Assembly: GCA_964492545.1 (NCBI GenBank)
Contig: CAZBKO010000096.1
Coordinates: 1 to 8,920, forward strand
Source of the DNA: RGIG1934 sp964492545
Lineage (GTDB): Bacteria > Bacillota > Clostridia > Lachnospirales > Lachnospiraceae
DNA length: 8,920 bases
Direction of reading: 5' to 3'
Of the stretch, positions 1-5,969 are shown one piece after another. The notes under the pieces are model-generated. The model worked only from the letters and a program-made list of their open reading frames with translations, did no database searches and had not been told where the DNA came from. Every line of letters begins with the position of its first letter. Within the stretch, counting starts at the first letter, position 1. Made by a program: the position numbers and the translations under genes.

Positions 1-1
1 G

Positions 2-766
2 GCACAGATGAAGATAGAGAATAATAACTTTGGTATCAGAAAGAATCTTCTTGAATATGATGCGGTTAATAATGATCAGAGAGAAATTATTTATGCAGAA
101 AGAAAACGTGTTCTTGATGGAGAGAGCATGAGAGATGTTGTATACAAGATGATAACAGAAACTGTTGAGAATACAATTGACGGATGCCTCAGTGATGATA
201 TTCCATCAAGCGAGTGGGATTTAGAAGAGCTCAATCAGCTTATTGTTCCAATAATTCCAATCGAGCCAATCGGACCTGATGATGTTAAGGGTATAAGAAA
301 AGACGAAATTAAGCATAGAATCAAGGAAGAAGCAGTTAAGCTATACGAAACTAAAGAAGCAGAATTTCCAGAGGCAGAACAGGTTAGAGAGCTGGAGAGA
401 GTAATACTTCTTAAGGTTATAGATAGAAAATGGATGGATCATATTGATGATATGGATCAGCTTCGTCAGGGTATTGGACTTCAGGCATATGGACAGAGAG
501 ATCCTGTAGTAGAATACAAGATGAGTGGATTTGAAATGTTCAGTGGAATGATTCAGGGAATCAGAGAAGACACAGTAAGACTTCTTATGCATGTAAGAGT
601 TGAACAGAAGGTAGAGAGAGAGCAGGTTGCCAAGGTAACAGGAACTAACAAGGATGAAAGTGCTGCAAAGACACCAAAGAAGAGAGCAGCAGAGAAGATT
701 TATCCAAATGCTCCATGCCCATGTGGAAGTGGTAAGAAGTATAAGCAGTGTTGTGGAAGAAGGTGA
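2..766 (+). CDS. secA: Preprotein translocase ATPase SecA, C-terminal part (5' end outside window)
   Basis: SecA is the ATPase motor that pushes unfolded preproteins through the SecYEG channel at the inner face of the membrane. The reading frame is open from base 2, so the visible 254 residues are the last third of a protein normally about 840 residues long. The segment starts in the helical scaffold region, with a stretch resembling the conserved 'FxIRKxLLEYDxVxNxQR' (residues 10-26 here). It continues through the helical wing/scaffold, including the conserved WMDHIDDMDQLRQGIGLQAYGQ region around residues 142-163, and a charged linker. It ends in the SEC-C zinc-binding tail PCPCGSGKKYKQCCGRR, with ligands C-x-C and C-C. 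Many bacteria have CH instead of CC at the last pair. The first ATG in the window (position 8) is internal, not a start. The stop codon lies inside the ribosome binding site of prfB, which begins 5 bases later, so the two genes are probably co-transcribed. The assignment is secure; nothing can be said about its promoter. Confidence 0.96.
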   Translation, partial: AQMKIENNNFGIRKNLLEYDAVNNDQREIIYAERKRVLDGESMRDVVYKMITETVENTIDGCLSDDIPSSEWDLEELNQLIVPIIPIEPIGPDDVKGIRKDEIKHRIKEEAVKLYETKEAEFPEAEQVRELERVILLKVIDRKWMDHIDDMDQLRQGIGLQAYGQRDPVVEYKMSGFEMFSGMIQGIREDTVRLLMHVRVEQKVEREQVAKVTGTNKDESAAKTPKKRAAEKIYPNAPCPCGSGKKYKQCCGRR

Positions 767-771
767 GATTA

Positions 772-1891
772 ATGGTCGAATTAGATCAGTTTAAGTTTGA
801 TATGAATAACTATGAAACTCCATTAATTGAATTGAGGGATTCACTTTGACCTTGCTAATAAGAATAGCAGAATAATTGAACTCGAAACAATGATGGAACA
901 GCCGAGATTTTGGGATGATGTAGAAGCATCAGGAAGAGCAATGAGAGAGATTAACACTCTTAAGGCTGTCACCGAAAAATACAAAGCACTTGAATCGCAG
1001 TATGAAGATATTAAGACTATGATAGAGATGGGTTATGAAGAGGAAGATGAAACGATTATTCCTGAGATACAGAATGAGATAAGTTCATTTAAGGAAAGCT
1101 TTGAAAAGCTTAGAATTAGCACTCTTCTATCTGGCGAATATGATAACTGCGGGGCAATTTTAACACTCCATGCAGGAGCAGGTGGAACCGAGTCGTGTGA
1201 CTGGGTTTCCATGCTCACAAGAATGTATCAGAGATATGCAGACAAAAAAGGATATTCTTTTGAAGTTCTTGATTATTTGGATGGAGATGAGGCTGGTATC
1301 AAATCAATAACAATGCAGATAAATGGTGAGAATGCATACGGATATCTTAAGTCGGAACATGGTGTTCACAGGCTTGTAAGGATATCACCATTTAATGCGG
1401 CAGGCAAGCGTCAGACATCCTTTGCTTCATGTGATGTAATGCCTGACATTGAAGAGGATATCGAATTAGACATAAGTGATGATGATCTTCGTATAGATAC
1501 CTATCGTTCAAGCGGAGCAGGTGGGCAGCACATCAACAAGACATCATCAGCCATAAGAATCACTCATATACCTACAGGAACAGTTGTGCAGTGTCAGAAT
1601 GAAAGATCACAGCTTCAGAATAAGAATAAGGCTATGCAGATGCTGAAAGCCAAGTTGCTTATTTTGAAACAGGCACAGAATGCTGACAAGGTGTCAGGTA
1701 TAAGAGGAGAAGTAAAAGACAATGGATTTGGTAACCAGATAAGGTCGTATGTAATGCAGCCATATACACTGGTTAAGGATCATAGAACAAATGAAGAAAT
1801 AGGCAACGTAGCAAGTGTGCTTGATGGAAGTATTGATAATTTCATTAATGCATATCTTAAATGGATTAGTCTTGGGAATCAGGAGGTATAG
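772..1891 (+). CDS. prfB: Peptide chain release factor 2, expressed by +1 programmed frameshift
   Basis: RF2 recognises UGA and UAA in the ribosomal A site and triggers peptide release. The gene has two overlapping parts. A 25-codon frame starts at ATG 772 and ends at an in-frame TGA (847-849). The main frame resumes at GAC 848, after a +1 slip on CTT, and runs to TAG 1891. The joined product is 372 residues, the usual RF2 length. Counting through the shift puts the stop-codon-recognition motif SPF at residues 205-207 and the catalytic GGQ at 250-252, the same numbers as in E. coli RF2. Residue 246, just before GGQ, is Ser; E. coli K-12 has the less active Thr here. The ribosome binding site AAGGTGA (760-766) overlaps the secA stop. 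A start at ATG 890 would remove the N-terminal helix seen in the family and can be dismissed. Regulation is autogenous: low RF2 favours the shift. Its last codons carry the cheW ribosome binding site. Confidence 0.96.
835..850 (+). promoter_or_regulatory. prfB +1 programmed frameshift (recoding) site
   Basis: The mRNA reads AGG GAT TCA CTT TGA C in the starting frame (codons 22-26). The slippery CTT (844-846) followed by TGA C (847-850) is the classic RF2 recoding site: peptidyl-tRNA-Leu slips from CUU to UUU and the next codon becomes GAC. In the E. coli gene the stimulating internal Shine-Dalgarno is AGGGGG, three bases before CTT. Codon-for-codon alignment gives AGGGAT here, so only GAGG/AGGG can pair well with 16S rRNA. 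If GAGG is the pairing core, its distance to CTT is 6 bases instead of 3. The slip site is certain from the frame structure; the strength of the stimulator is inference. Confidence 0.93.
1881..1886 (+). promoter_or_regulatory. cheW ribosome binding site inside the 3' end of prfB
   Basis: AGGAGG is a full-length Shine-Dalgarno match, 8 bases before ATG 1895. It lies in the last codons of prfB, where it encodes part of the tail QEV. Ribosomes finishing prfB stop 3 bases before the cheW start, which favours translational coupling. It also fixes the cheW start. Confidence 0.85.
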
Positions 1892-1894
1892 TGT

Positions 1895-2353
1895 ATGGCC
1901 GATTACAAACCAGTAGTGTTCAAGGTTGGGGAAGAAGAGTATGGTGTAGATATTACTATGGTGAGAGGCATCGAGAATCTTCAGCCGGTAGTAAATGTAC
2001 CAAATACAGGCAGACATATTAAAGGAATAATTAACTTGAGAGGTGATGTTATTCCGGTATTTAGTCTAAGAAGTAAATTCAAGCTCATGGAAGTAGAGCC
2101 TACAGATGAAACTAAACTAATAATCGTACAGACAGATGCTTTTTTGCTTGCACTCGAAGTAGATATGGTTGATGAGATTCAGAATATTTCACCAGATATG
2201 ATTCACGAAGCACCGATTATTATTAAAGGAAAGGATACAAGCTACGTTAAGCAGGTTGTAAATGCTAACGGAAGACTGATAATAATAATTGATGTTGACA
2301 ATATCCTAACAGATGAAGAAAAAACTGAAGTGGAAGAAATGCTTAATAATTAG
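1895..2353 (+). CDS. cheW: CheW-type chemotaxis coupling protein
   Basis: CheW is a soluble adaptor that links methyl-accepting chemoreceptors to the histidine kinase CheA in the chemotaxis arrays beneath the membrane. The 152-residue protein is a single CheW domain. It opens with FKVGEEEYGVDI (residues 9-20), typical of the first beta strand. It has VPNTGRHIKGIINLRGDVIP (35-54), which carries the family signature around G-x-x-NLRG. A second half with KLIIVQ and ALEVDMVDEI (about 74-95) follows, and it ends in an acidic helix (139-152). There is no receiver domain, so it is CheW and not CheV. It starts 3 bases after prfB and is followed by a terminator, so it is the last gene of the secA-prfB transcript, with no chemotaxis genes beside it here. 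That suggests either the main CheW in a strain whose che genes are scattered, or an extra paralogue. The family call is firm; which receptor array it serves is not visible. Confidence 0.93.
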   Translation: MADYKPVVFKVGEEEYGVDITMVRGIENLQPVVNVPNTGRHIKGIINLRGDVIPVFSLRSKFKLMEVEPTDETKLIIVQTDAFLLALEVDMVDEIQNISPDMIHEAPIIIKGKDTSYVKQVVNANGRLIIIIDVDNILTDEEKTEVEEMLNN

Positions 2354-2358
2354 AAGAA

Positions 2359-2392
2359 GGCTGATATATATGTACATATATATCGGCTTTTT
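2359..2392 (+). terminator. Rho-independent terminator after cheW
   Basis: A nearly perfect inverted repeat begins 6 bases after the cheW stop. The arm starting GCTGATATATATG (from 2360) pairs with the arm ending ATATATATCGGC (to 2387), with one G-U pair. The centre is TGTACA at 2371-2376, giving a stem of about 12 bp and a tetraloop. It is followed by TTTTT (2388-2392). This marks the end of the secA-prfB-cheW transcript. Confidence 0.9.
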
Positions 2393-2416
2393 ACTTTATA
2401 TAATAGTAAAAAGTGG

Positions 2417-2445
2417 TTGCATGCATAGAGCAACTGTGGTAAAAT
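2417..2445 (+). promoter_or_regulatory. Sigma-A promoter with extended -10 for the ACT-hom-apgM operon
   Basis: The -35 box TTGCAT (2417-2422) and -10 box TAAAAT (2440-2445) are 17 bases apart. TG at 2437-2438, one base before the -10, makes it an extended -10 promoter. Transcription would start near 2451-2453, giving a leader of about 58 bases to ATG 2510. It lies directly downstream of the cheW terminator, as expected for a new transcription unit. The inverted repeat GTTGC (2416-2420) / GCAAC (2430-2434) overlaps the -35 and spacer, and TTCCC (2445-2449) / GGGAA (2454-2458) straddles the start site. Either could be an operator, but no known binding motif was recognised. Confidence 0.7.
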
Positions 2446-2453
2446 TCCCTCTA

Positions 2454-2473
2454 GGGAAAACAAGTGTATTCCC
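2454..2473 (+). repeat. Small hairpin in the leader of the ACT-hom operon
   Basis: GGGAA (2454-2458) can pair with TTCCC (2469-2473) across a 10-base loop at the very 5' end of the predicted transcript. The same GGGAA can also pair at the DNA level with TTCCC (2445-2449) just upstream. The stem is only 5 bp, so it may be chance. No U-run follows it, so it is not a terminator. Confidence 0.3.
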
Positions 2474-2509
2474 GATACGAACAGTATGATGAGAATGAAG
2501 GAGTTGTCT

Positions 2510-2953
2510 ATGAGCGATAAAGCAGAATATTACGTAGTTAGACGTAAAGCTGTTCCAGAAGTTTTGCTAAAGGTTGTTGAAGCTAAGAGACTTTTGGAAT
2601 CAGAGAGAGCTTTAACTATTCAAGAAGCAACTGATAAGGTTGAACTGAGTAGAAGTTCGTTTTACAAATATAAAGATGACATTTTTCCGTTTCATGATAA
2701 TGCCAGAGGTAGAACAATAACATTTGTACTGCAAATGGATGATGAACCCGGAATACTTTCAAAGGTACTTAAGCAGATTGCTGAGTACAAGGCCAATATT
2801 CTTACAATTCATCAGACTATACCAATTAATGGTGTAGCATCGCTGACATTGAGCGTCAGCGTATTGCCTGACACACTTAATGTATCAGAGATGATTGAAG
2901 ATATAGAATCCGGCCAGGGAATTCATTACTTAAAAATATTAGCGAGAGAATAG
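2510..2953 (+). CDS. ACT-domain protein of the UPF0735 / PheB type
   Basis: ACT domains bind amino acids and transmit that signal to a partner domain or protein. The 147-residue product has the layout of the UPF0735 (PheB-like) family. A conserved N-terminus (PEVLLKVVEAKRLL, residues 16-29) is followed by a helix-turn-helix-like stretch (about 35-60, TIQEATDKVELSRSSFYKYK). A C-terminal ACT domain follows (about 68-147), including the ligand-loop-like DDEPGILSKVLKQIAEYKANI at 77-97. The start is placed at ATG 2510, not ATG 2486, because AAGGAG (2498-2503) lies 6 bases before it and because 147 residues is the usual family length. It is the first gene of the unit and ends 11 bases before hom. 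By analogy it may sense threonine or another amino acid and regulate transcription or the next enzyme. That role is inference; the Bacillus member sits beside pheA instead. No enzyme activity is expected. Confidence 0.88.
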   Translation: MSDKAEYYVVRRKAVPEVLLKVVEAKRLLESERALTIQEATDKVELSRSSFYKYKDDIFPFHDNARGRTITFVLQMDDEPGILSKVLKQIAEYKANILTIHQTIPINGVASLTLSVSVLPDTLNVSEMIEDIESGQGIHYLKILARE

Positions 2954-2964
2954 TGGAGGTAATT

Positions 2965-4182
2965 ATGGTTAACGTTGCAGTATTAGGATATGGCACAGTA
3001 GGTTCAGGTGTGGTTGAGGTAATCAAGACTAACCAGGACAGTATCAACAAGAAGGCAGGACAGGATATTAATGTAAAATATGTCCTTGATTTAAGAGAAT
3101 TTCCAGGTGATCCTGTTATGGATATACTTGTCCATGATTATGATACAATATTAAATGACCCTGAAGTAGAGATAATAGCAGAAGTTATGGGTGGAGTAGA
3201 ACCAGCCTATACATTTGTTAAGGCAGCACTGGAAAAAGGAAAGAGTGTATGTACATCTAACAAAGAGCTGGTTGAGAAGTATGGCTCAGAGTTATTAAAG
3301 ATTGCTAAGGCACACAACAAGAACTTCTTATTTGAAGCAAGTGTTGGTGGTGGAATTCCAATTATACGACCACTTAATCAGTCGCTTACAGCTGATGAAA
3401 TAACAGAAATTACAGGTATCCTTAACGGAACCACTAATTTCATGCTCACTAAGATGTCAAAAGAAGGTTCAGCATATGATGTAGTTCTTAAAGAGGCACA
3501 GGATCTTGGATATGCAGAGAGAAATCCTGAGGCAGATGTTGAAGGATTTGATGCATGCAGAAAGATAGCAATTCTTGCGTCACTTGCCTTTGGAAAAGAC
3601 GTTGATTATGAAAATATTTATACAGAAGGAATCACTAAGATATCGGATGTTGATTTCAAATATGCAAATGCAATGGGATGCGCAATCAAGCTATTTGGTA
3701 AGACTAAGAAAGTAGATGATAAATTCTACGCTTATGTATCGCCTGTTATGATTGATAGCACACATCCATTATTCAGTGTAAATGGAGTATTTAATGGTAT
3801 CCTTGTAAAGGGAAATGTATTAGGCGATGTTATGTTCTACGGAAGTGGAGCAGGCAAGCTTCCTACAGCCAGTGCAGTTGTTTCTGACATAGTAGATGCA
3901 GTTAAACATTTAAATACAAACATTATGACTCATTGGAGCAGCAAGAAACTTGAATTAACAGATATCAAGCACTCAGCAAAGAAATTCTTCGTTAGAATTA
4001 GTGGACAGGCTGAGGATAAGCTTAGCAAGATTGAGGAAGCATTTGGCAAGGTAAAAGTTGTTAAGATACCAGAGCTTTCAGATGAATTTGCTGTTGTTAC
4101 AGAAGAGATTACAGAACAGAAATATGAAGAAGCATCAGCACAGGTTGAAGGTATTATCACAAGAATAAGAATGGAAGTCTAA
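2965..4182 (+). CDS. hom: Homoserine dehydrogenase
   Basis: This enzyme reduces aspartate 4-semialdehyde to homoserine with NAD(P)H in the cytoplasm, the branch-point step toward threonine and methionine. The 405-residue protein opens with the Rossmann motif GYGTVGSG (8-15). It contains TSNKE with the conserved Lys100, SVGGGIPIIRPL (126-137), and GILNGTTNFML (151-161). The signature ERNPEADVEGFDACRK (185-200) carries acidic residues Glu189, Asp191 and Asp196 and the catalytic-type Lys200. FYGSGAG (291-297) closes the catalytic part. A C-terminal ACT-like domain (about 338-405) suggests feedback inhibition, typically by threonine. It is monofunctional: there is no aspartokinase domain. ATG 2965 is chosen over GTG 2953 because GGAGG (2955-2959) sits 5 bases upstream of it and the protein then begins MVNVAVLGYG, as in relatives. 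It lies between the ACT protein and the ApgM-like enzyme, in one operon with no hairpin between them. Confidence 0.96.
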   Translation: MVNVAVLGYGTVGSGVVEVIKTNQDSINKKAGQDINVKYVLDLREFPGDPVMDILVHDYDTILNDPEVEIIAEVMGGVEPAYTFVKAALEKGKSVCTSNKELVEKYGSELLKIAKAHNKNFLFEASVGGGIPIIRPLNQSLTADEITEITGILNGTTNFMLTKMSKEGSAYDVVLKEAQDLGYAERNPEADVEGFDACRKIAILASLAFGKDVDYENIYTEGITKISDVDFKYANAMGCAIKLFGKTKKVDDKFYAYVSPVMIDSTHPLFSVNGVFNGILVKGNVLGDVMFYGSGAGKLPTASAVVSDIVDAVKHLNTNIMTHWSSKKLELTDIKHSAKKFFVRISGQAEDKLSKIEEAFGKVKVVKIPELSDEFAVVTEEITEQKYEEASAQVEGIITRIRMEV

Positions 4183-4211
4183 TTTTTTTACATGAAAGGA
4201 AATGGTCAGAA

Positions 4212-5414
4212 ATGAAATATGTAGTAGTATTAGGAGATGGAATGGCCGACAGACCATTAGAAGAACTTGGAAATAAGACACCATTAGAGTACGCTAAGAC
4301 ACCAATGATGGATGAATTATCAAAGAAATCAGAAGTTGGTTTAGTTCATACAATTCCTGAAGGAATGAAGCCGGGAAGCGATACAGCTAATCTATCAGTT
4401 ATAGGATATGATCCTAAGAAATATTATACAGGACGTTCACCACTTGAAGCGTTAAGCATCGGCGTTGATATGAAAAAAACAGATATTGCTATCAGATGTA
4501 ATATTGTAACTGTTTCATATGATGACAAGCCATATGAAGAGAAGACAATCATTGATCACAGTGCAAGTGAAATAAGTACAGAGGATGCTGCAATTTTACT
4601 TGATGCAGTTAAGAAAGAATTAGAAAATGACATTTACAAATTCTATGTAGGAACAAGCTATAGACATCTTACAATTTGGGACAAAGGTGAAGTTGTTGAA
4701 CTTACACCACCTCATGATGTACTCGGAAGAGTAATAGGTGAGTATTTACCAGAAGATGCAGGACTTAGAGAAATGATGAAGAAGAGCTATGATATTCTTG
4801 CAAATCATCCACTTAACCTTGAAAGAATGAAGAAAGGCCTTAACCCTGCTAACTCACTTTGGTTTTGGGGAGCTGGTACAAAGCCAATTCTTACATCATT
4901 TGAAGAAAAGAATCATAAAAAAGGCGCAATGATTTCAGCAGTTGATTTATTAAAAGGAATCGCTGTTGGAGCAAGCATGAAGAACATACATGTAGAAGGT
5001 GCAAACGGACAGTTAGAGACTAACTATGAAGGAAAAGCACAGGCAGCAATTGATGTCCTTACAAAAGACGATTATGATTTTGTATACATACATGTTGAAG
5101 CACCAGATGAAATGGGACATCAGGGAAGCGTTGAGAGAAAGGTTAAGGCTATTGAATATCTTGACGGAAGAATTATCAAACCTGTATATGAAGGACTCAA
5201 AGCACAGAATGTAGATTTTAGAATGATAGTATTACCAGATCATCCAACTCCAATTTGTGTAAGAACACATACATCAGATCCAGTTCCATATATGCTTTAT
5301 GATAGCACAGCTGAGAAGAATGAAACATGGAATTACAATGAAAAAGAGGCAGAAGCAAGCAAGAACTACGTTGCAGAAGGCCACAAGATAATTGACAAAT
5401 TATTTGAGAAATAA
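4212..5414 (+). CDS. ApgM-type alkaline phosphatase superfamily enzyme; probable homoserine kinase, otherwise cofactor-independent phosphoglycerate mutase
   Basis: The 400-residue protein belongs to the archaeal-type cofactor-independent phosphoglycerate mutase family, two-metal phosphotransferases that pass phosphate through an active-site serine. The visible metal and catalytic residues match the family: Asp9 in GDGM, Ser56 in GSDTAN, Asp299 and His303 in EAPDEMGHQG, Asp343-His344 in LPDHPTP, and His353 in HTSDPVP. Other family blocks are YYTGRSPLEA (71-80) and NSLWFWGAGTKP (214-225). The usual automatic label would be phosphoglycerate mutase. However, a bacterial clade of this family, repeatedly found with threonine genes, is modelled as a proposed homoserine kinase. 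The gene follows hom by 29 bases in the same operon, and no GHMP-type thrB is visible. I therefore infer that it makes O-phosphohomoserine for threonine synthase. AAAGGA (4195-4200) precedes ATG 4212 with a rather long 11-base spacing. The family call is certain; the substrate is not proven by sequence. Confidence 0.85.
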   Translation: MKYVVVLGDGMADRPLEELGNKTPLEYAKTPMMDELSKKSEVGLVHTIPEGMKPGSDTANLSVIGYDPKKYYTGRSPLEALSIGVDMKKTDIAIRCNIVTVSYDDKPYEEKTIIDHSASEISTEDAAILLDAVKKELENDIYKFYVGTSYRHLTIWDKGEVVELTPPHDVLGRVIGEYLPEDAGLREMMKKSYDILANHPLNLERMKKGLNPANSLWFWGAGTKPILTSFEEKNHKKGAMISAVDLLKGIAVGASMKNIHVEGANGQLETNYEGKAQAAIDVLTKDDYDFVYIHVEAPDEMGHQGSVERKVKAIEYLDGRIIKPVYEGLKAQNVDFRMIVLPDHPTPICVRTHTSDPVPYMLYDSTAEKNETWNYNEKEAEASKNYVAEGHKIIDKLFEK

Positions 5415-5423
5415 GATAAACAT

Positions 5424-5464
5424 AAAAATACACCGAAGCATGTAAAAAGCTTCGGTGTATTTTT
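5424..5464. terminator. Bidirectional rho-independent terminator between convergent genes
   Basis: The arm AAAAATACACCGAAGC (5424-5439) pairs perfectly over 16 bp with GCTTCGGTGTATTTTT (5449-5464). The 9-base loop is ATGTAAAAA. The T-run to 5465 serves the + strand transcript, and the A-run at 5424-5428 gives a U-run for the opposite one. It ends the hom operon from the left and the lipoprotein/HExxH unit from the right. Its last base falls in the stop codon of the minus-strand gene. Confidence 0.93.
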
Positions 5465-5952
5465 TAAACTGCCTGATCAAAGTTCATACCAACAATGTAG
5501 CTTTCATCAGCAGATTTTTGATTCATAGCATAAGGACTCGATTCATCATATTTAATCTGAGTGGTTGTTGTACCACCTGATACATAAGTGCGTCCACACT
5601 CAGAACAGGTAGCTGTCTTTAGAGCAACACTTGCCTGCATAACCTGACCATTATCAGAAGCAGCCTTTTTATATGCGTTTGCCACATGCTCCTGCTCGTG
5701 AGCTCTGACTGTGCTGCCAGACGCTGAAGGACTGATATGACCTGGGGATTTAAATGAAACCATTTCGTCAGAACCATCCTGATACTTGCGATTCTTGCAT
5801 TCGTCACATTCAACCTGACCGGAACGTTTCATAGCTTTTAATTGAGCATCAGTAGGCTCTTTATCATTAAGAGCTGATATTCTGTCAACAGGGATATTGT
5901 TGTATACAAAGTTACCATATCCACTGCTGTATCCGTATATTCCACCAATCAT
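5464..5952 (-). CDS. Small HExxH protein with two CxxC pairs, putative zinc metalloprotease (SprA-related / CJM1_0395-like)
   Basis: The function is not established. The 162-residue protein has no signal peptide or membrane segment, and its N-terminus is rich in Gly, Tyr and Ser. Two CxxC pairs, C49-D-E-C52 and C116-S-E-C119, could form one four-cysteine zinc site. Between them lies HISPSASGSTVRAHEQEHVANAY in part, in which H85-E86-Q87-E88-H89 is the HExxH motif of zinc metallopeptidases. The segment KNRKYQDGSDE (53-63) and the block around the second pair (CSECGRTYVSGGTTTT) look strongly conserved in what I recall of clostridial hypothetical proteins. These resemble the family named putative metalloprotease CJM1_0395 / SprA-related. 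ATG 5952 is chosen because GGAAGGAG (5968-5961) precedes it by 8 bases; an upstream in-frame GTG at 5970 is part of that binding site. The stop of the lipoprotein gene lies 17 bases upstream, so the two are very likely co-expressed. Peptidase activity is inference; the third metal ligand is not identified. Confidence 0.75.
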   Translation of the reverse strand: MIGGIYGYSSGYGNFVYNNIPVDRISALNDKEPTDAQLKAMKRSGQVECDECKNRKYQDGSDEMVSFKSPGHISPSASGSTVRAHEQEHVANAYKKAASDNGQVMQASVALKTATCSECGRTYVSGGTTTTQIKYDESSPYAMNQKSADESYIVGMNFDQAV

Positions 5953-5969
5953 ATTAGTCACTCCTTCCA

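Noticed and set aside
772..849. prfB broken by an early in-frame TGA (pseudogene or sequencing error)
   Set aside because: The stop sits in the exact CTT TGA C context of RF2 recoding, the downstream frame is intact to a normal C-terminus, and the joined length and motif positions fit the family.
890..1891. prfB starting at ATG 890
   Set aside because: No ribosome binding site was seen before it, and the conserved residues before it are readable through the frameshift from ATG 772, which has AAGGTGA upstream.
1694..2017. Minus-strand open frame across the prfB-cheW junction
   Set aside because: It overlaps two certain genes, and its composition (runs of I, Y, C, H) is typical of an antisense shadow.
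2486..2509. Eight extra N-terminal codons on the ACT protein from ATG 2486
   Set aside because: AAGGAG inside this stretch is correctly spaced for ATG 2510, and 147 residues matches the family length.
2393..2509. T-box or amino-acid riboswitch upstream of the hom operon
   Set aside because: The predicted leader is only about 58 bases, with no T-box sequence, no leader peptide rich in Thr or Ile, and no terminator hairpin.
4183..4211. Terminator between hom and the ApgM-like gene (TTTTTTT at 4183-4189)
   Set aside because: There is a T-run but no stem-loop before it, and the gap is only 29 bases, so read-through is expected.
5026..5214. Small + strand frame inside the ApgM-like gene
   Set aside because: It is an out-of-frame shadow of a well-conserved gene, with no ribosome binding site and no recognisable domain.
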